NCBI RefSeq assembly: GCF_009753675.1
Contig: NZ_WQLV01000004.1
Span: 234,872 to 298,871 of the forward strand
Direction: 5' to 3'
DNA length: 64,000 nt
DNA from: Parasedimentitalea huanghaiensis
GTDB taxonomy: Bacteria > Pseudomonadota > Alphaproteobacteria > Rhodobacterales > Rhodobacteraceae
Position 1 is the stretch's first letter. Every line of letters starts with the position of its first letter. Below, in pieces: positions 45,248-54,837 of the stretch. The position numbers and the translations under genes are program-made. The notes below the pieces were generated by a model that was not told the DNA's origin, did not search any database, and worked only from the letters and a program-made list of their open reading frames with translations.

Positions 45248-45526
45248 CTAATCGTTGATGTCGTGGTCGAAGGTTTTCACCTGACCCTGAGGTCGGGCAA
45301 AAATACGCCGCAGAATGAGCCAGGCAACGAGCGACAAAGCTGCGAATATCAACAGTAACATCGGCAGGCCAACTGACATGCCTGTGTTAAGCAGGATCAA
45401 GGATACAGCTGCAGCACCAATGGCAAAGCCCAGGAATACAAATCCGGGAGCCAGGACTTCGACGATAGCCAGCAATAGCGCTGTAGCTGCCCAGATCCAC
45501 CAAGTTGACCAGATTGGGTCGCCCAT
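45248..45526 (-). CDS. NfeD-like membrane protein partner of the SPFH protein
   Basis: 92 aa. Three hydrophobic segments (about 9-27, 30-48, 53-70) and a short polar tail. The NfeD1-type C-terminal OB-fold is missing or reduced to about 20 residues, as in short NfeD forms. It overlaps the SPFH gene by one base (TAATG). NfeD and SPFH proteins pair in bacterial membrane microdomains or with proteases. Confidence 0.8.
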   Translation of the reverse strand: MGDPIWSTWWIWAATALLLAIVEVLAPGFVFLGFAIGAAAVSLILLNTGMSVGLPMLLLIFAALSLVAWLILRRIFARPQGQVKTFDHDIND

Positions 45527-46416
45527 TACTTGCCTCCACTCAGCATCTTAAATGCGTTGCCAAAGGCCTGAACAGCATCGGCGGGGACTATAATAGTCTG
45601 CTTTCCATCTCCGTTACCGAGGATAGACAGGGCTTCGACCTGCTTCAAAGCAACCTGATACTGTGCGGCTTCGATTCCATTCTCTTTGATGGCCTTGGCA
45701 ACAACTTCAGTTGCATAGGCTTCGGCATCGGCCTGAATACGACGAGCCTTGGCAATCTGCTCTGCGGCGTAGAGCTCCGCATCAGCAGCAAGTTCGACTG
45801 AACGGCGGGCACCTTCGGCTTCCGTCACTTGCGCACGCCGAGCCCGTTCAGCGTTCAACTGTTGTAACATTGCGTCGCGGGTAGCTTGGTCCAGATTTAC
45901 GTCCAGAATTTCCGTGCGGGTCACTTCGATGCCCCAATCATCGACTGAATCTTCTACCGCCTTTTTAATGGTTGTGATCAACTGGTCGCGGTTGGCCTGA
46001 ACTTCATCGAGGTCCATCTTACCAATCTCTGCGCGCACGATCCCTGCTACAGTTGTTGAAATGGCGGCATCAACGTCGCGGATGCGGTAAACAGTTTTTT
46101 CGGGTTCAATAATACGGTAAAACACTGATGTTTCTACCTGTACCAAAACGTTGTCTTTTGTGATCGCGTCCTGACTGGCCGTGGGCAGTTGCCTCTCAAG
46201 AATCGAAATCTTGTGTGCAACGGAATCTAGGAACGGAATGACAAAGTTAATGCCTGGCCCAAGGACAGAGTACAGGCGGCCAAAACGCTCCACGACATAT
46301 TTCTCTGATTGGGGAACGATACGAATGCCCTTCAGGATGACAACGATCAGGAAGATCGCACCTAGCAGGTAGATGCCGTTCTGGGATATCAATCTAATAA
46401 TTTGGTCTTCGGACAT
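45526..46416 (-). CDS. SPFH/Band 7 (stomatin-prohibitin) membrane protein
   Basis: 296 aa from the ATG at 46414-46416 with GAGG six bases upstream; a start 15 codons earlier is not needed. One N-terminal membrane segment (about 12-28), then the SPFH domain: VPQSEKYVVERFGRL to RTEILDVNLDQATRDAM (about 34-190). A coiled coil rich in Ala, Glu and Arg follows (about 180-255), for oligomer formation. Paraslipin/QmcA type. A membrane scaffold or protease-related role is known for the family. Confidence 0.9.
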   Translation of the reverse strand: MSEDQIIRLISQNGIYLLGAIFLIVVILKGIRIVPQSEKYVVERFGRLYSVLGPGINFVIPFLDSVAHKISILERQLPTASQDAITKDNVLVQVETSVFYRIIEPEKTVYRIRDVDAAISTTVAGIVRAEIGKMDLDEVQANRDQLITTIKKAVEDSVDDWGIEVTRTEILDVNLDQATRDAMLQQLNAERARRAQVTEAEGARRSVELAADAELYAAEQIAKARRIQADAEAYATEVVAKAIKENGIEAAQYQVALKQVEALSILGNGDGKQTIIVPADAVQAFGNAFKMLSGGK

Positions 46417-46593
46417 GCTGGGCCTCAATAATTGTGTACTATGGTATACAGGTGGGGACAAATCCCCTCATTTCAACCTATGTATGGTCTTCGAACTGGT
46501 CTGTGGCAAGCATTCACAAGACTTGTCAATTCCAACCGGATAGGGCAAACGCGGCGAGTTACGCAATGTAGAGCGTAGGATGAGGATATACCA

Positions 46594-47724
46594 ATGTCGC
46601 CGAAAGTCACATTTGATCTACAAGCCTCTGATGGCAAAGCCCGTACCGGGGTGATTTCGACCCCGCGTGGTGAGATCCGCACGCCGGCATTTATGCCAGT
46701 GGGCACGGCAGCGACGGTTAAGGCCATGATGCCAGAAAGTGTGCGCTCTACAGGTGCAGACATTTTGTTGGGCAACACGTATCACCTGATGTTGCGCCCA
46801 ACGGCCGAAAGGATCGAACGCCTGGGCGGTCTGCACAAGTTTATGAACTGGCAGCGTCCGATATTGACAGACAGTGGCGGGTTTCAGGTGATGTCATTGG
46901 CCAGCTTGCGTAAACTGACCGAGCAGGGCGTTACCTTCAAAAGTCACGTTGATGGCTCCAAGCATGAAATCACGCCTGAGCGGTCGATGGAAATCCAACG
47001 GATGTTGGGCAGTGATATTGTTATGTGTTTCGACGAATGCCCAGCATTGCCTGCCACTGATAATGCCGTTGCAGAAAGCATGCGGATGTCAATGAGATGG
47101 GCTGCACGGTCGCGCGATGCCTTTGGGGATCGGCCCGGCCATGCCTTGTTTGGCATTCAGCAAGGGGGCGTAACGCAAGAATTGCGCGCAGAAAGCGCCG
47201 AAAAGCTGCGTGACATTGAGTTTGATGGCTACGCAGTCGGCGGGTTGGCCGTTGGTGAAGGTCAGGAAGCAATGTTTGGAGTGTTGGATTATGCACCAGA
47301 CATGCTGCCTCAGAATAAGCCGCGCTATCTGATGGGTGTAGGCAAACCTGATGACATTGTTGGCGCTGTGGCGCGTGGCATTGATATGATGGACTGTGTT
47401 CTGCCATCGCGTTCAGGCCGGACAGGGCAAGCTTACACGCGCCACGGAGTAGTCAATATCAAGAATGCTCGTCACATTGATGATCCGCGCCCACTGGACG
47501 AAAACTGTTCCTGTCCGGCCTGCCGCAACTATTCGCGGGCCTATCTTAGCCATGTGTTCCGCAGCAACGAAATGATCAGTGGAATGTTGTTAACTTGGCA
47601 TAACTTACAGTACTTTCAGGATATTATGGCAGGCATGCGTGAAGCGATTTCAGCAGGCACGTTTGACGTATGGCAAGCGGAGTTCCATGCTGGTCGTGCC
47701 GAAGGTGATATCGAGCCGATTTAG
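46594..47724 (+). CDS. tgt: tRNA-guanine transglycosylase (queuine synthesis)
   Basis: 376 aa. Replaces G34 with preQ1 in the wobble position of tRNAs with GUN anticodons. Catalytic Asp in [11 protein letters not shown] (about 89-99) and nucleophile Asp in [15 protein letters not shown] (about 260-275). Zinc site [18 protein letters not shown] (about 303-320). GAGG precedes the ATG. Ends at an intrinsic terminator about 70 bases downstream. Confidence 0.96.
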   Translation: MSPKVTFDLQASDGKARTGVISTPRGEIRTPAFMPVGTAATVKAMMPESVRSTGADILLGNTYHLMLRPTAERIERLGGLHKFMNWQRPILTDSGGFQVMSLASLRKLTEQGVTFKSHVDGSKHEITPERSMEIQRMLGSDIVMCFDECPALPATDNAVAESMRMSMRWAARSRDAFGDRPGHALFGIQQGGVTQELRAESAEKLRDIEFDGYAVGGLAVGEGQEAMFGVLDYAPDMLPQNKPRYLMGVGKPDDIVGAVARGIDMMDCVLPSRSGRTGQAYTRHGVVNIKNARHIDDPRPLDENCSCPACRNYSRAYLSHVFRSNEMISGMLLTWHNLQYFQDIMAGMREAISAGTFDVWQAEFHAGRAEGDIEPI

Positions 47725-47790
47725 TCACTCTGCAATTTTGCCCCATTGGTTGGGTATTCCTACTTAACAATATTGTCCTTATGGCCAAAG

Positions 47791-47820
47791 ACCCTGTGCG
47801 ATTTTTGCACAGGGTTTGGT
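47791..47820 (+). terminator. terminator after tgt
   Basis: ACCCTGTGC/GCACAGGGT stem with a seven-base loop, then TTGGT. Confidence 0.7.
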
Positions 47821-48119
47821 ATGACCTATTGGCATTTTCTAATTCTCAAATTCGACAACGATTTTGCCGCCGTATTGGGTAGCGAGCCATGGTTGACAGA
47901 TGACTCTGGTTGTTAGGGGGGGGAATTAGCGATTTGGTCACCCTGACCGTAAATCGCACCTTGTGATCGCGGGCCGCTGCGGGCAAACTAACTGACAACT
48001 TGACGGCCAGCTGGTTGTAATGAACTGCCCGCCGTACCAGATTAACAGATCCATGAGGAGACGAACCAAGGTTGCCGATTTTCGGGACCGGATCGTCTTG
48101 CCAAAAGTAAGGACCGAGT
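47821..48119. other. intergenic region before lon, possible gene remnant
   Basis: About 300 bases. A G8 run lies at 47915-47923. On the minus strand, 18 codons ending at 47838 read like an enzyme C-terminus (QYGGKIVVEFEN), just beyond the C8 run, and could be a decayed gene; the case is weak. The lon promoter must lie in the right half; AAGGA is seven bases before the lon ATG. Confidence 0.3.
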
Positions 48120-50534
48120 ATGCAAGAGCCTCTCAATTCTTCCTATCCTGTATTGCCGTTGCGCGACATCGTGGTGTTTCCCCACATGATCGTGCCGCTG
48201 TTTGTAGGCCGGGAAAAGTCGGTACGTGCCTTGGAAGAGGTGATGGCCGATGACAAGCAAATCCTTCTGAGCAGCCAGATTGACCCCGCAGAAGATGACC
48301 CCGAAATCGAGGGCATCTATCAGGTTGGCGTGCTGGCCAATGTGTTGCAACTTCTGAAGTTGCCCGATGGCACAGTTAAAGTCCTTGTCGAGGGCCATGC
48401 CCGTGTCAAAATTTCAGAATATCTTGAGAACGACAACTTCTTCGAAGCCAAGGCTGAATACCTGACTGAGATTCCGGGTGACGTAACCACGACTGAGGCG
48501 CTGTTGCGCACTGTTGGGGATGAGTTTGAACGCTATGCAAAAGTGCGTAAAAACATTCCTGAAGAGGCTTTGTCGGCAATTGGTGAATCCGCGGAGCCAG
48601 CCAAATTGGGCGACTTGGTTGCAGGGCATCTTGGCATTGAGGTTGAGCAAAAGCAGGATCTGCTTGAAACTCTGTCTGTGTCGGAACGTCTGGAGAAGGT
48701 CTATGGCTTGATGCAGGGCGAAATGTCCGTGCTGCAGGTCGAGAAGAAGATCAAAACACGGGTCAAATCTCAGATGGAGAAGACCCAGCGTGAGTATTAC
48801 CTGAATGAGCAAATGAAGGCCATTCAGAAGGAACTGGGCGATGGTGAAGAAGGCGAAGGCGAATTGGCCGAGCTGGAAAACAAGATCGCCGAGACCAAGC
48901 TGAGCAAAGAAGCCCGTGAAAAGGTGGACGGCGAGCTGAAGAAACTGAAGAACATGTCGCCAATGTCCGCCGAGGCGACTGTTGTGCGCAATTACCTCGA
49001 CTGGATGTTGTCCATTCCATGGGGCACCAAGTCCCGCGTAAAAAAGGACCTGGGCAAGGCGCAGGATATTCTGGATGCGGATCACTATGGTCTGGAGAAG
49101 GTCAAGGAACGCATTGTTGAATACCTTGCGGTGCAGCAGCGTTCGGCCAAGCTGAAGGGCCCCATTCTGTGCCTCGTTGGCCCCCCGGGTGTTGGTAAGA
49201 CCTCGTTGGGTAAGTCTGTGGCGCGCGCCACTGGGCGTGAATTCATCCGTATTTCACTGGGTGGTGTACGTGACGAAAGCGAAATCCGTGGTCACCGCCG
49301 GACTTATATCGGGTCAATGCCGGGTAAGATCATTCAGGCGTTGAAAAAGGCCAAGACCACCAACCCACTAATCCTGCTCGATGAGATCGACAAGATGGGG
49401 CAGGACTTTCGCGGTGATCCGGCGTCGGCGATGCTGGAAGTGTTGGACCCTGAACAGAACTCGACCTTTGTTGATCACTATATGGAGGTTGAGTACGACC
49501 TTTCGAACGTGATGTTCCTGACCACCTCGAACAGCTACAATATGCCTGGGCCGCTGCTGGACCGGATGGAAATCATCCCACTGTCTGGCTACACCGAGGA
49601 CGAAAAGCGTGAGATTGCCAAGCAGCATCTGATCTCCAAGCAGGTCAAAAACCACGGATTGAAGGCCACAGAGTTTGACCTGGAGGATAGCGCTCTGACT
49701 GAGATCATTCGCACCTATACCCGTGAAGCGGGTGTGCGGAACCTGGAACGTGAGATCGCCAAGGTCGCACGGAAATCTTTGACCAAGATCGTGAAGAAAG
49801 AGGCCGACAATGTAACTGTTTCGGCCGACAACCTGAGCGATTTTCTGGGTGTTGAGAAATTCCGCTATGGTCTGGCTGAAAAGGAAGATCAGGTCGGTGT
49901 TGTGACTGGGTTGGCCTATACTTCGGTTGGTGGTGAGCTGTTGTCCATCGAAGCTCTGCGGCTGCCGGGCAGGGGGCGGATGAAAACCACCGGTAAGCTG
50001 GGTGACGTGATGAAGGAGTCGATTGAGGCGGCCGCGTCTTATGTACGCTCCATCTCGCCTCAGATTGGTGTTAAGCCGCCGCGTTTTGACCGGTGGGACA
50101 TCCACGTCCATGTGCCAGAAGCTGCGACGCCGAAAGACGGTCCGAGTGCCGGTTTGGCTATGGTGACATCGATTGTGTCGGTGCTGACACAGATTCCGGT
50201 TCGCAAAGATATTGCGATGACTGGCGAGGTTACCCTGCGTGGGAATGCACTGGCGATTGGCGGTTTGAAGGAAAAGCTGCTGGCTGCACTGCGTGGCGGA
50301 GTCAAAACTGTATTGATCCCGAAAGAGAACGAAAAGGATCTGCCGGAAATCCCTGACAATGTGAAAGAGGGGCTGGAAATCATCCCGGTTTCACACGTGT
50401 CCGAGGTTCTGAAGCATGCTTTGGTCCGCGAGCCTGAGGCTATCGAATGGGATGAGGAAGTCGAAGAAGAAGCCGCCGCAGCCAAGGCTGCGCTAAAGCG
50501 ATCTGAAGATGGGGCAGGGGCGGTCGCCCACTAA
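48120..50534 (+). CDS. lon: ATP-dependent protease Lon
   Basis: 804 aa, full length. Degrades damaged and regulatory proteins in the cytosol. N-terminal substrate domain (about 8-200), coiled coil, AAA+ domain with Walker A GPPGVGKTS (near 355) and Walker B LILLDEIDKM, and a protease domain with Ser in DGPSAGLAM (near 678) and Lys in IGGLKEKLLAALRGG (near 721). The acidic tail after 780 is variable. Monocistronic, with a terminator. Confidence 0.97.
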   Translation: MQEPLNSSYPVLPLRDIVVFPHMIVPLFVGREKSVRALEEVMADDKQILLSSQIDPAEDDPEIEGIYQVGVLANVLQLLKLPDGTVKVLVEGHARVKISEYLENDNFFEAKAEYLTEIPGDVTTTEALLRTVGDEFERYAKVRKNIPEEALSAIGESAEPAKLGDLVAGHLGIEVEQKQDLLETLSVSERLEKVYGLMQGEMSVLQVEKKIKTRVKSQMEKTQREYYLNEQMKAIQKELGDGEEGEGELAELENKIAETKLSKEAREKVDGELKKLKNMSPMSAEATVVRNYLDWMLSIPWGTKSRVKKDLGKAQDILDADHYGLEKVKERIVEYLAVQQRSAKLKGPILCLVGPPGVGKTSLGKSVARATGREFIRISLGGVRDESEIRGHRRTYIGSMPGKIIQALKKAKTTNPLILLDEIDKMGQDFRGDPASAMLEVLDPEQNSTFVDHYMEVEYDLSNVMFLTTSNSYNMPGPLLDRMEIIPLSGYTEDEKREIAKQHLISKQVKNHGLKATEFDLEDSALTEIIRTYTREAGVRNLEREIAKVARKSLTKIVKKEADNVTVSADNLSDFLGVEKFRYGLAEKEDQVGVVTGLAYTSVGGELLSIEALRLPGRGRMKTTGKLGDVMKESIEAAASYVRSISPQIGVKPPRFDRWDIHVHVPEAATPKDGPSAGLAMVTSIVSVLTQIPVRKDIAMTGEVTLRGNALAIGGLKEKLLAALRGGVKTVLIPKENEKDLPEIPDNVKEGLEIIPVSHVSEVLKHALVREPEAIEWDEEVEEEAAAAKAALKRSEDGAGAVAH

Positions 50535-50553
50535 AATCCCATTTCATCTGTAG

Positions 50554-50584
50554 AAAGGGCGGCTTAAGTGCCGCCCTTTTTGTG
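50554..50584. terminator. terminator between lon and the dehydrogenase gene
   Basis: AAAGGGCGGC/GCCGCCCTTT stem, six-base loop, followed by TTTTT on the plus strand and preceded by AAA. It may serve both converging genes. Confidence 0.9.
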
Positions 50585-50591
50585 TTTCTGC

Positions 50592-51641
50592 TTATGCCGC
50601 GGGACGTGCCATTTTTGCCTGCACTGTGGCAATGGCCACTGCATCAGGGCTGGTGTTTTCGGCTTTGGCTTGGCGCAAAATAGCTTGCAAGGTCAAATCT
50701 AAGGCTGCCAACTTTTCATCGACAAAAGCCGTGCGGTCCGAAATTTCAAGAATTTCAGTCGCAACATTGATGATACCACCACCATTTGCGACAAAATCTG
50801 GTGCATAGAGAATTCCCCGGTCATGTAGGGCGGTCGCATCTTGTGGTGTTGCCAGCTGGTTGTTGGCGCCACCTGCAACAATTGCCACCTTAAGCAGAGG
50901 TATCGTCGTTGCATTCAAGATGCCCCCAATCGCGCAAGGGGCAAATATATCGGCTTCAACGGTATAGATCTGATCTGGCTCCACGGCTTGGGCGCCAAAT
51001 ACCGTTACCGCCTTGGCAACTCTCTTTGCATCTGTGTCGGTGATGATCAGATTGGCGCCTGCCATGTTTAACAGATCACACAGATGCCAGCCGACATTCC
51101 CCAAGCCCTGTACTGCTACCGATATGCCTTCCAGCTCGGCGCTACCGCAGTGTTGTTTTTGGGTGGTCCGGATTGCGTTAAAGATACCGCGAGCAGTAAT
51201 CGGAGATGGATCGCCGCTGGCGTAGTCGCCAGTGGGCAAACCTGCGACACAAGGGGTGACTTTCGCCAATTGCGCCATGTCGGTTGGGCTCATTCCCATA
51301 TCTTCCGCGGTATAATACCGACCCTTTAGGCTATTGATCCCTTCGCCAAAGGCCTGCAGCAGTTCTGGCGTCTTGTCGTGACCTGGGTCACCGATGATCA
51401 CGGCTTTGCCGCCACCCAGTGGTAGCCCAGCTGCGGCATTTTTATAAGTCATGCCTTCACTCAACCTTTTGACGTCTGTCAATGCGTCCTCGGCATTGGC
51501 ATATGGGCGCATGCGCAACCCACCGGCTGCAGGGCCCATCAATGTTGAGTGCACGGCTATGTACCCATGCAGACCTGTTGCTGTGTCCTCGACGCAGTAA
51601 ATCTCTTCGTGACTGCTAGATGGCACTGGTGTGATGTTCAT
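50592..51641 (-). CDS. Leu/Val/Phe-type amino-acid dehydrogenase
   Basis: 349 aa. NAD-dependent oxidative deamination of a branched-chain or aromatic amino acid to the 2-oxo acid. The substrate domain has GGLRMRPYANAEDAL and the Lys-containing LPLGGGKAVIIGDP (about 72-85). A second catalytic Lys is in MTYKNAAAG, and the Rossmann fold has VQGLGNVGWHLCDLL (about 175-189). Closest in layout to leucine dehydrogenase; the exact substrate cannot be set by eye. Divergent from an Lrp gene that probably controls it. Confidence 0.85.
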   Translation of the reverse strand: MNITPVPSSSHEEIYCVEDTATGLHGYIAVHSTLMGPAAGGLRMRPYANAEDALTDVKRLSEGMTYKNAAAGLPLGGGKAVIIGDPGHDKTPELLQAFGEGINSLKGRYYTAEDMGMSPTDMAQLAKVTPCVAGLPTGDYASGDPSPITARGIFNAIRTTQKQHCGSAELEGISVAVQGLGNVGWHLCDLLNMAGANLIITDTDAKRVAKAVTVFGAQAVEPDQIYTVEADIFAPCAIGGILNATTIPLLKVAIVAGGANNQLATPQDATALHDRGILYAPDFVANGGGIINVATEILEISDRTAFVDEKLAALDLTLQAILRQAKAENTSPDAVAIATVQAKMARPAA

Positions 51642-51766
51642 TCTCTTGTTCCTCCGTTGCCATCTGATAATCTAGGTTGCGCGCGAGTATTCGCCAAATT
51701 GCGCTAAGCGTTTTGCAAATTTTGGAGCTTTCACCTAATGATACCGCTGGTAATAGGGAAAATCTA

Positions 51767-52222
51767 ATGGACGCCATCGATAGAAAGATAGTCTCGGAGT
51801 TGCAGCTGAATGCGCGTCAAAAAATGGCAGACCTGTCAGAACGCGTTGGATTGTCTCCAACGCCTTGTGCGCGGCGGGTTGCCAATCTTGAGGAAGACGG
51901 CGTGATCACCGGGTATTCGGCGCGTGTAGACCAAGCCAAGCTTGGGTTGCCCGTGACTATATTCGTAACCGTTGAACTGGAGCGTCAGTCAAGTGATGCC
52001 TTAGGCAGGTTCGAGGCAGCGGTTCGCCAGTTCGACGAAGTTATGGAGTGTTATCTGATGACGGGAAGCCGAGATATTTTACTGCGAGTGGTTGCCAGTG
52101 ATCTCACCTGTTTTGACCGATTTCTTGAAAATCAATTGATGCGCGTCCCGGGCATTCGTTCCACTCGTTCAAGCTTTACGCTGCGAACCATGATCTGCAG
52201 AAATACCTTGCCAGCAGATTGA
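51767..52222 (+). CDS. Lrp/AsnC regulator next to amino-acid dehydrogenase
   Basis: 151 aa from ATG 51767. Helix-turn-helix: DAIDRKIVSELQLNARQKMADLSERV and LSPTPCARRVANLEEDGVITGY, then the RAM ligand domain (about 65-145) with YLMTGSRDILLRVVASD. Strongly similar in pattern to the MdeR gene at 58557 (SLSPSPCLRRVKLLE, FVMTGMSDYLLRVVVAD), suggesting the two are paralogues. Divergent by 125 bases from the dehydrogenase gene, so amino-acid-responsive control of it is likely. Confidence 0.9.
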   Translation: MDAIDRKIVSELQLNARQKMADLSERVGLSPTPCARRVANLEEDGVITGYSARVDQAKLGLPVTIFVTVELERQSSDALGRFEAAVRQFDEVMECYLMTGSRDILLRVVASDLTCFDRFLENQLMRVPGIRSTRSSFTLRTMICRNTLPAD

Positions 52223-52420
52223 GAAACACGAAGCGCAGGATATCGAATTTTCTTTTTGTGAAGAACAAAGCTGAACGGAAGTAAAGGTGTGCCTATTCTC
52301 GCAATAATGGATTTCAAAATGGTGTTAACAGACTGAAAGCCCGTCCATTTTTGACAAGAAACTGGAAACTTGGAAAAAATTCGCGTAGCTTTCAAAAAAC
52401 ACAAAATACGGGGCAAAACC

Positions 52421-52873
52421 ATGGCAGCACGCACTAAAAAAAGTTCCAGTACTGCAAAGTCTGATCAGCCCAAGAAAACTGAACAGCCTAAAACTGCTGC
52501 CAAAGCGGTGGGTGACCAAGGCGGCGAACCCACTGCTAAACCAATTGCGACCAAAACACCGCCTGAACCTGCAGTTGTTATGCCTGGTCCAGTCGTTTCC
52601 GCGCCCGAAATGCGCAAAAAGGAACTCATTGATTTGGTTGTCGAGCGATCGGGTGTGAAGAAAAAGGATGCCAAGCCGGTCGTCGAAGCAATGCTTGCAG
52701 TTCTTGGTGAAACCATTGGCGAAGGTCGTGAGCTGAATATGCAGCCGTTAGGAAAACTGCGTATCAACCGTAGCGAACTGCGTAACAATGGCCGGGTAAT
52801 CATTTGCAAAATTCGACAGAGCATTGCTAGCACAAGTAATTTATCCGAAGTTGATAAGACTGTGTCTGACTGA
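52421..52873 (+). CDS. HU/IHF-like DNA-binding protein with a basic Pro-rich N-tail
   Basis: 150 aa from ATG 52421 (GGGG seven bases upstream). Residues 1-62 are a low-complexity tail of Lys, Thr, Ala and Pro (KKSSSTAKSDQPKKTEQP). Residues about 63-140 resemble an HU fold: MRKKELIDLVVERSGVKKKDAKPVVEAML, then GRELNMQPLGKLRIN and the ILV-type C-terminus. The DNA-binding arm is short. The tail recalls histone H1-like extensions. Standalone gene with its own promoter region. Confidence 0.75.
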   Translation: MAARTKKSSSTAKSDQPKKTEQPKTAAKAVGDQGGEPTAKPIATKTPPEPAVVMPGPVVSAPEMRKKELIDLVVERSGVKKKDAKPVVEAMLAVLGETIGEGRELNMQPLGKLRINRSELRNNGRVIICKIRQSIASTSNLSEVDKTVSD

Positions 52874-53369
52874 ATCGCAGAAGGCGATGGTTGAGGTTCA
52901 CGCGCCGTTTTTAGGCTCTAAACTTGAAAGAGTTTCCGGTGTTCACTGCAAATGGGTGGCCCGCCTAGCCAAGACACGTTGCAGTCATGTCTGCACGCCG
53001 CTGGTTCGCATGCCATGATTATGGTTTTGCGGTTTTTCAGGCCAGAGGGTTTGGAGTGTCGCTGTATGTAGCCTATTTATAGAATGATAACAGGCTGATG
53101 TAACTCAAACGGTTTATGTTTCCTTTTAGGGGTTCTTGGGGTTCTAAAGGCCCAATTTAGATCAAGAAAGTAGGCTGGAGCTAAGCTGATCTACGCCTAT
53201 CTCCAATTTGCCTCTTGAAAAAATCGGTGCCACCCTTCAAATGGAAGCCGCTAAGTTTTTCTTTTTCGTCCTACTGTTTCCCGTTCTTCGGCCTTCAGTC
53301 TTTCGATCCAGACCTGACACGCCGGGCTGCCGCACCAACGCGGGCAGCAAATAATTGGAGACTACGGAT
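52874..53369. other. intergenic region and long 5' leader of the cold-shock gene
   Basis: About 500 bases with no credible gene. The left half is plain. The last 200 bases before the csp start are pyrimidine-rich (TTTTTCTTTTTCGTCC near 53257) and could form a structured leader as in other cold-shock messages. No tRNA or known riboswitch pattern was found. Confidence 0.4.
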
Positions 53370-53576
53370 ATGGCCACTGGCACCGTAAAATGGTTCAACT
53401 CTACCAAAGGCTTCGGCTTCATCGCACCTGAAGGTGGCAGCAAGGATGTGTTCGTGCACATCTCAGCAGTTGAACGTTCAGGCCTGACCGGTCTGGCCGA
53501 CAACCAGAAAGTGACTTTTGACATCGAGCCCGGCCGTGACGGTCGCGAGTCCGCTGTGAACCTCGCACTGGCATAA
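53370..53576 (+). CDS. cspA: cold-shock protein CspA family
   Basis: 68 aa, a single OB-fold. RNA-binding motifs: [12 protein letters not shown] (RNP1, about 7-18) and DVFVHISAV (RNP2, about 27-35). It binds single-stranded RNA and acts as an RNA chaperone at low temperature or during growth changes. TTGGAG lies ten bases upstream of the ATG. Followed by a terminator. Confidence 0.95.
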   Translation: MATGTVKWFNSTKGFGFIAPEGGSKDVFVHISAVERSGLTGLADNQKVTFDIEPGRDGRESAVNLALA

Positions 53577-53601
53577 GCCTTTACGAAAACGAGTTATTGA
53601 A

Positions 53602-53631
53602 ACGCGACCCCTGTACATTGGGTCGCGTTTT
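53602..53631 (+). terminator. terminator of cspA
   Basis: ACGCGACCC/GGGTCGCGT stem, nine-base loop, then TTTTGCATTTT. Confidence 0.85.
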
Positions 53632-53861
53632 GCATTTTAGATAAGATTTTTTGTCACCTAAGACGTGCTGCAAAGCCAGTTTCGCCCCCCAGCCACCAAG
53701 TTGGCAACGTTCTGACGCCATTGTGATTGATGAAGCACCAGTTGGGTGTTGGTACGTGCTGATATGGCTACGCGTTTTCAAGTTGATGTGCCTGGGGCTT
53801 TTGCTCTCTGGCAGTAGCGACTAGTAATTGCGCATTGGTTTCAAAATGCAAGGTAGCCGGA

Positions 53862-54434
53862 ATGCAGAATCTCCCCCCAATTTGGCTGCTTCGGCATGGG
53901 CAAACCGAATGGAACGCTGAGCAGCGCGTTCAGGGCCAGATGGAATCTTGCCTCACCCAATTGGGGATACAGCAGGCACGGCGTCAGGCCGAACTGATGA
54001 AGCCCATTCTTAGTCAGCGGCCGCTTTGTTTTGTATCGCCCTTGGGGCGGGCACAGCAAACGGCTGATATTGCCCTTGGTGGCGCGCCCTTTGAAACTGA
54101 CGCGCGCCTTGCAGAAATTTGTGCTGGTGATTTTCAAGGGCGGACCAACGCAGAGGTGGCTCAGGGTTTTCCAGAGTTGTTTGCAAACAACTCAACTACG
54201 TTGGATCTGTATTGTGCTGCGCCGGGAGGCGAAGGGTTCGATATGTTCCAAAGCCGCATATCAGATTTCTTGGCAACGTTGACAGGTCCGACGGTGGTCG
54301 TAGCACATGCGCTGCTAGGGCAGGTGATGCGGGGGATCGTCTGCAGTTTAGGACGAACTGAGATGGGGAAATTGTCTAAGGATCAGGGCTGCATATACCT
54401 GCTAAAAGACGGCAAAGAGCAGGTTCTGAGATAA
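53862..54434 (+). CDS. histidine phosphatase (phosphoglycerate mutase-like)
   Basis: 190 aa from ATG 53862 (AGGT nearby; nine codons upstream another ATG exists). Catalytic motif LLRHGQTEWNAEQRVQGQ (RHG at 11-13), second Arg in SPLGRAQQTADIAL, acid residue in EICAGDFQGRT, and the second His in VVVAHALLGQVMR. Cofactor-independent phosphatase of broad type. Probable cytosolic phosphatase of a small metabolite. Confidence 0.87.
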   Translation: MQNLPPIWLLRHGQTEWNAEQRVQGQMESCLTQLGIQQARRQAELMKPILSQRPLCFVSPLGRAQQTADIALGGAPFETDARLAEICAGDFQGRTNAEVAQGFPELFANNSTTLDLYCAAPGGEGFDMFQSRISDFLATLTGPTVVVAHALLGQVMRGIVCSLGRTEMGKLSKDQGCIYLLKDGKEQVLR

Positions 54435-54508
54435 GTTTTCAAATAAGGCAAAAAAAGTCAATTATGCCCTTGCGCCCGTTCCGCGCATTGTCTAAATCCT
54501 GCCTCAAC

Positions 54509-54584
<76 letters not shown>

Positions 54585-54837
54585 TTTTCACCGCAGGTCT
54601 GCGGTTTGCAGTCACCAAGCTGCTTGTTGGTTTCCCAGGATATGATGATAGTACTTGGCTCGCCAAACTGCGGTTGTACAAACACTTCGTGATATGTTGG
54701 ACGCGCAGGGGGGATCACGCATTTACGTATTTCCTGCTAAGTCGATTGCCGACTAAAATTCCGGGCCTATCCAATGTTAAGGTTGGTATCGGTTCCGAGC
54801 GAGGGGAGCCCACCCAGAACCGTATTTGCCAATAGTT

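Noticed and set aside
49368..50111. 247-codon minus-strand frame inside lon
   Set aside because: Fully overlaps the conserved AAA+ and protease domains of Lon; no family resemblance.
52900..53369. Possible RNA gene in the gap before cspA
   Set aside because: No cloverleaf, no strong hairpin with T run and no known riboswitch core; best explained as leader plus promoter.
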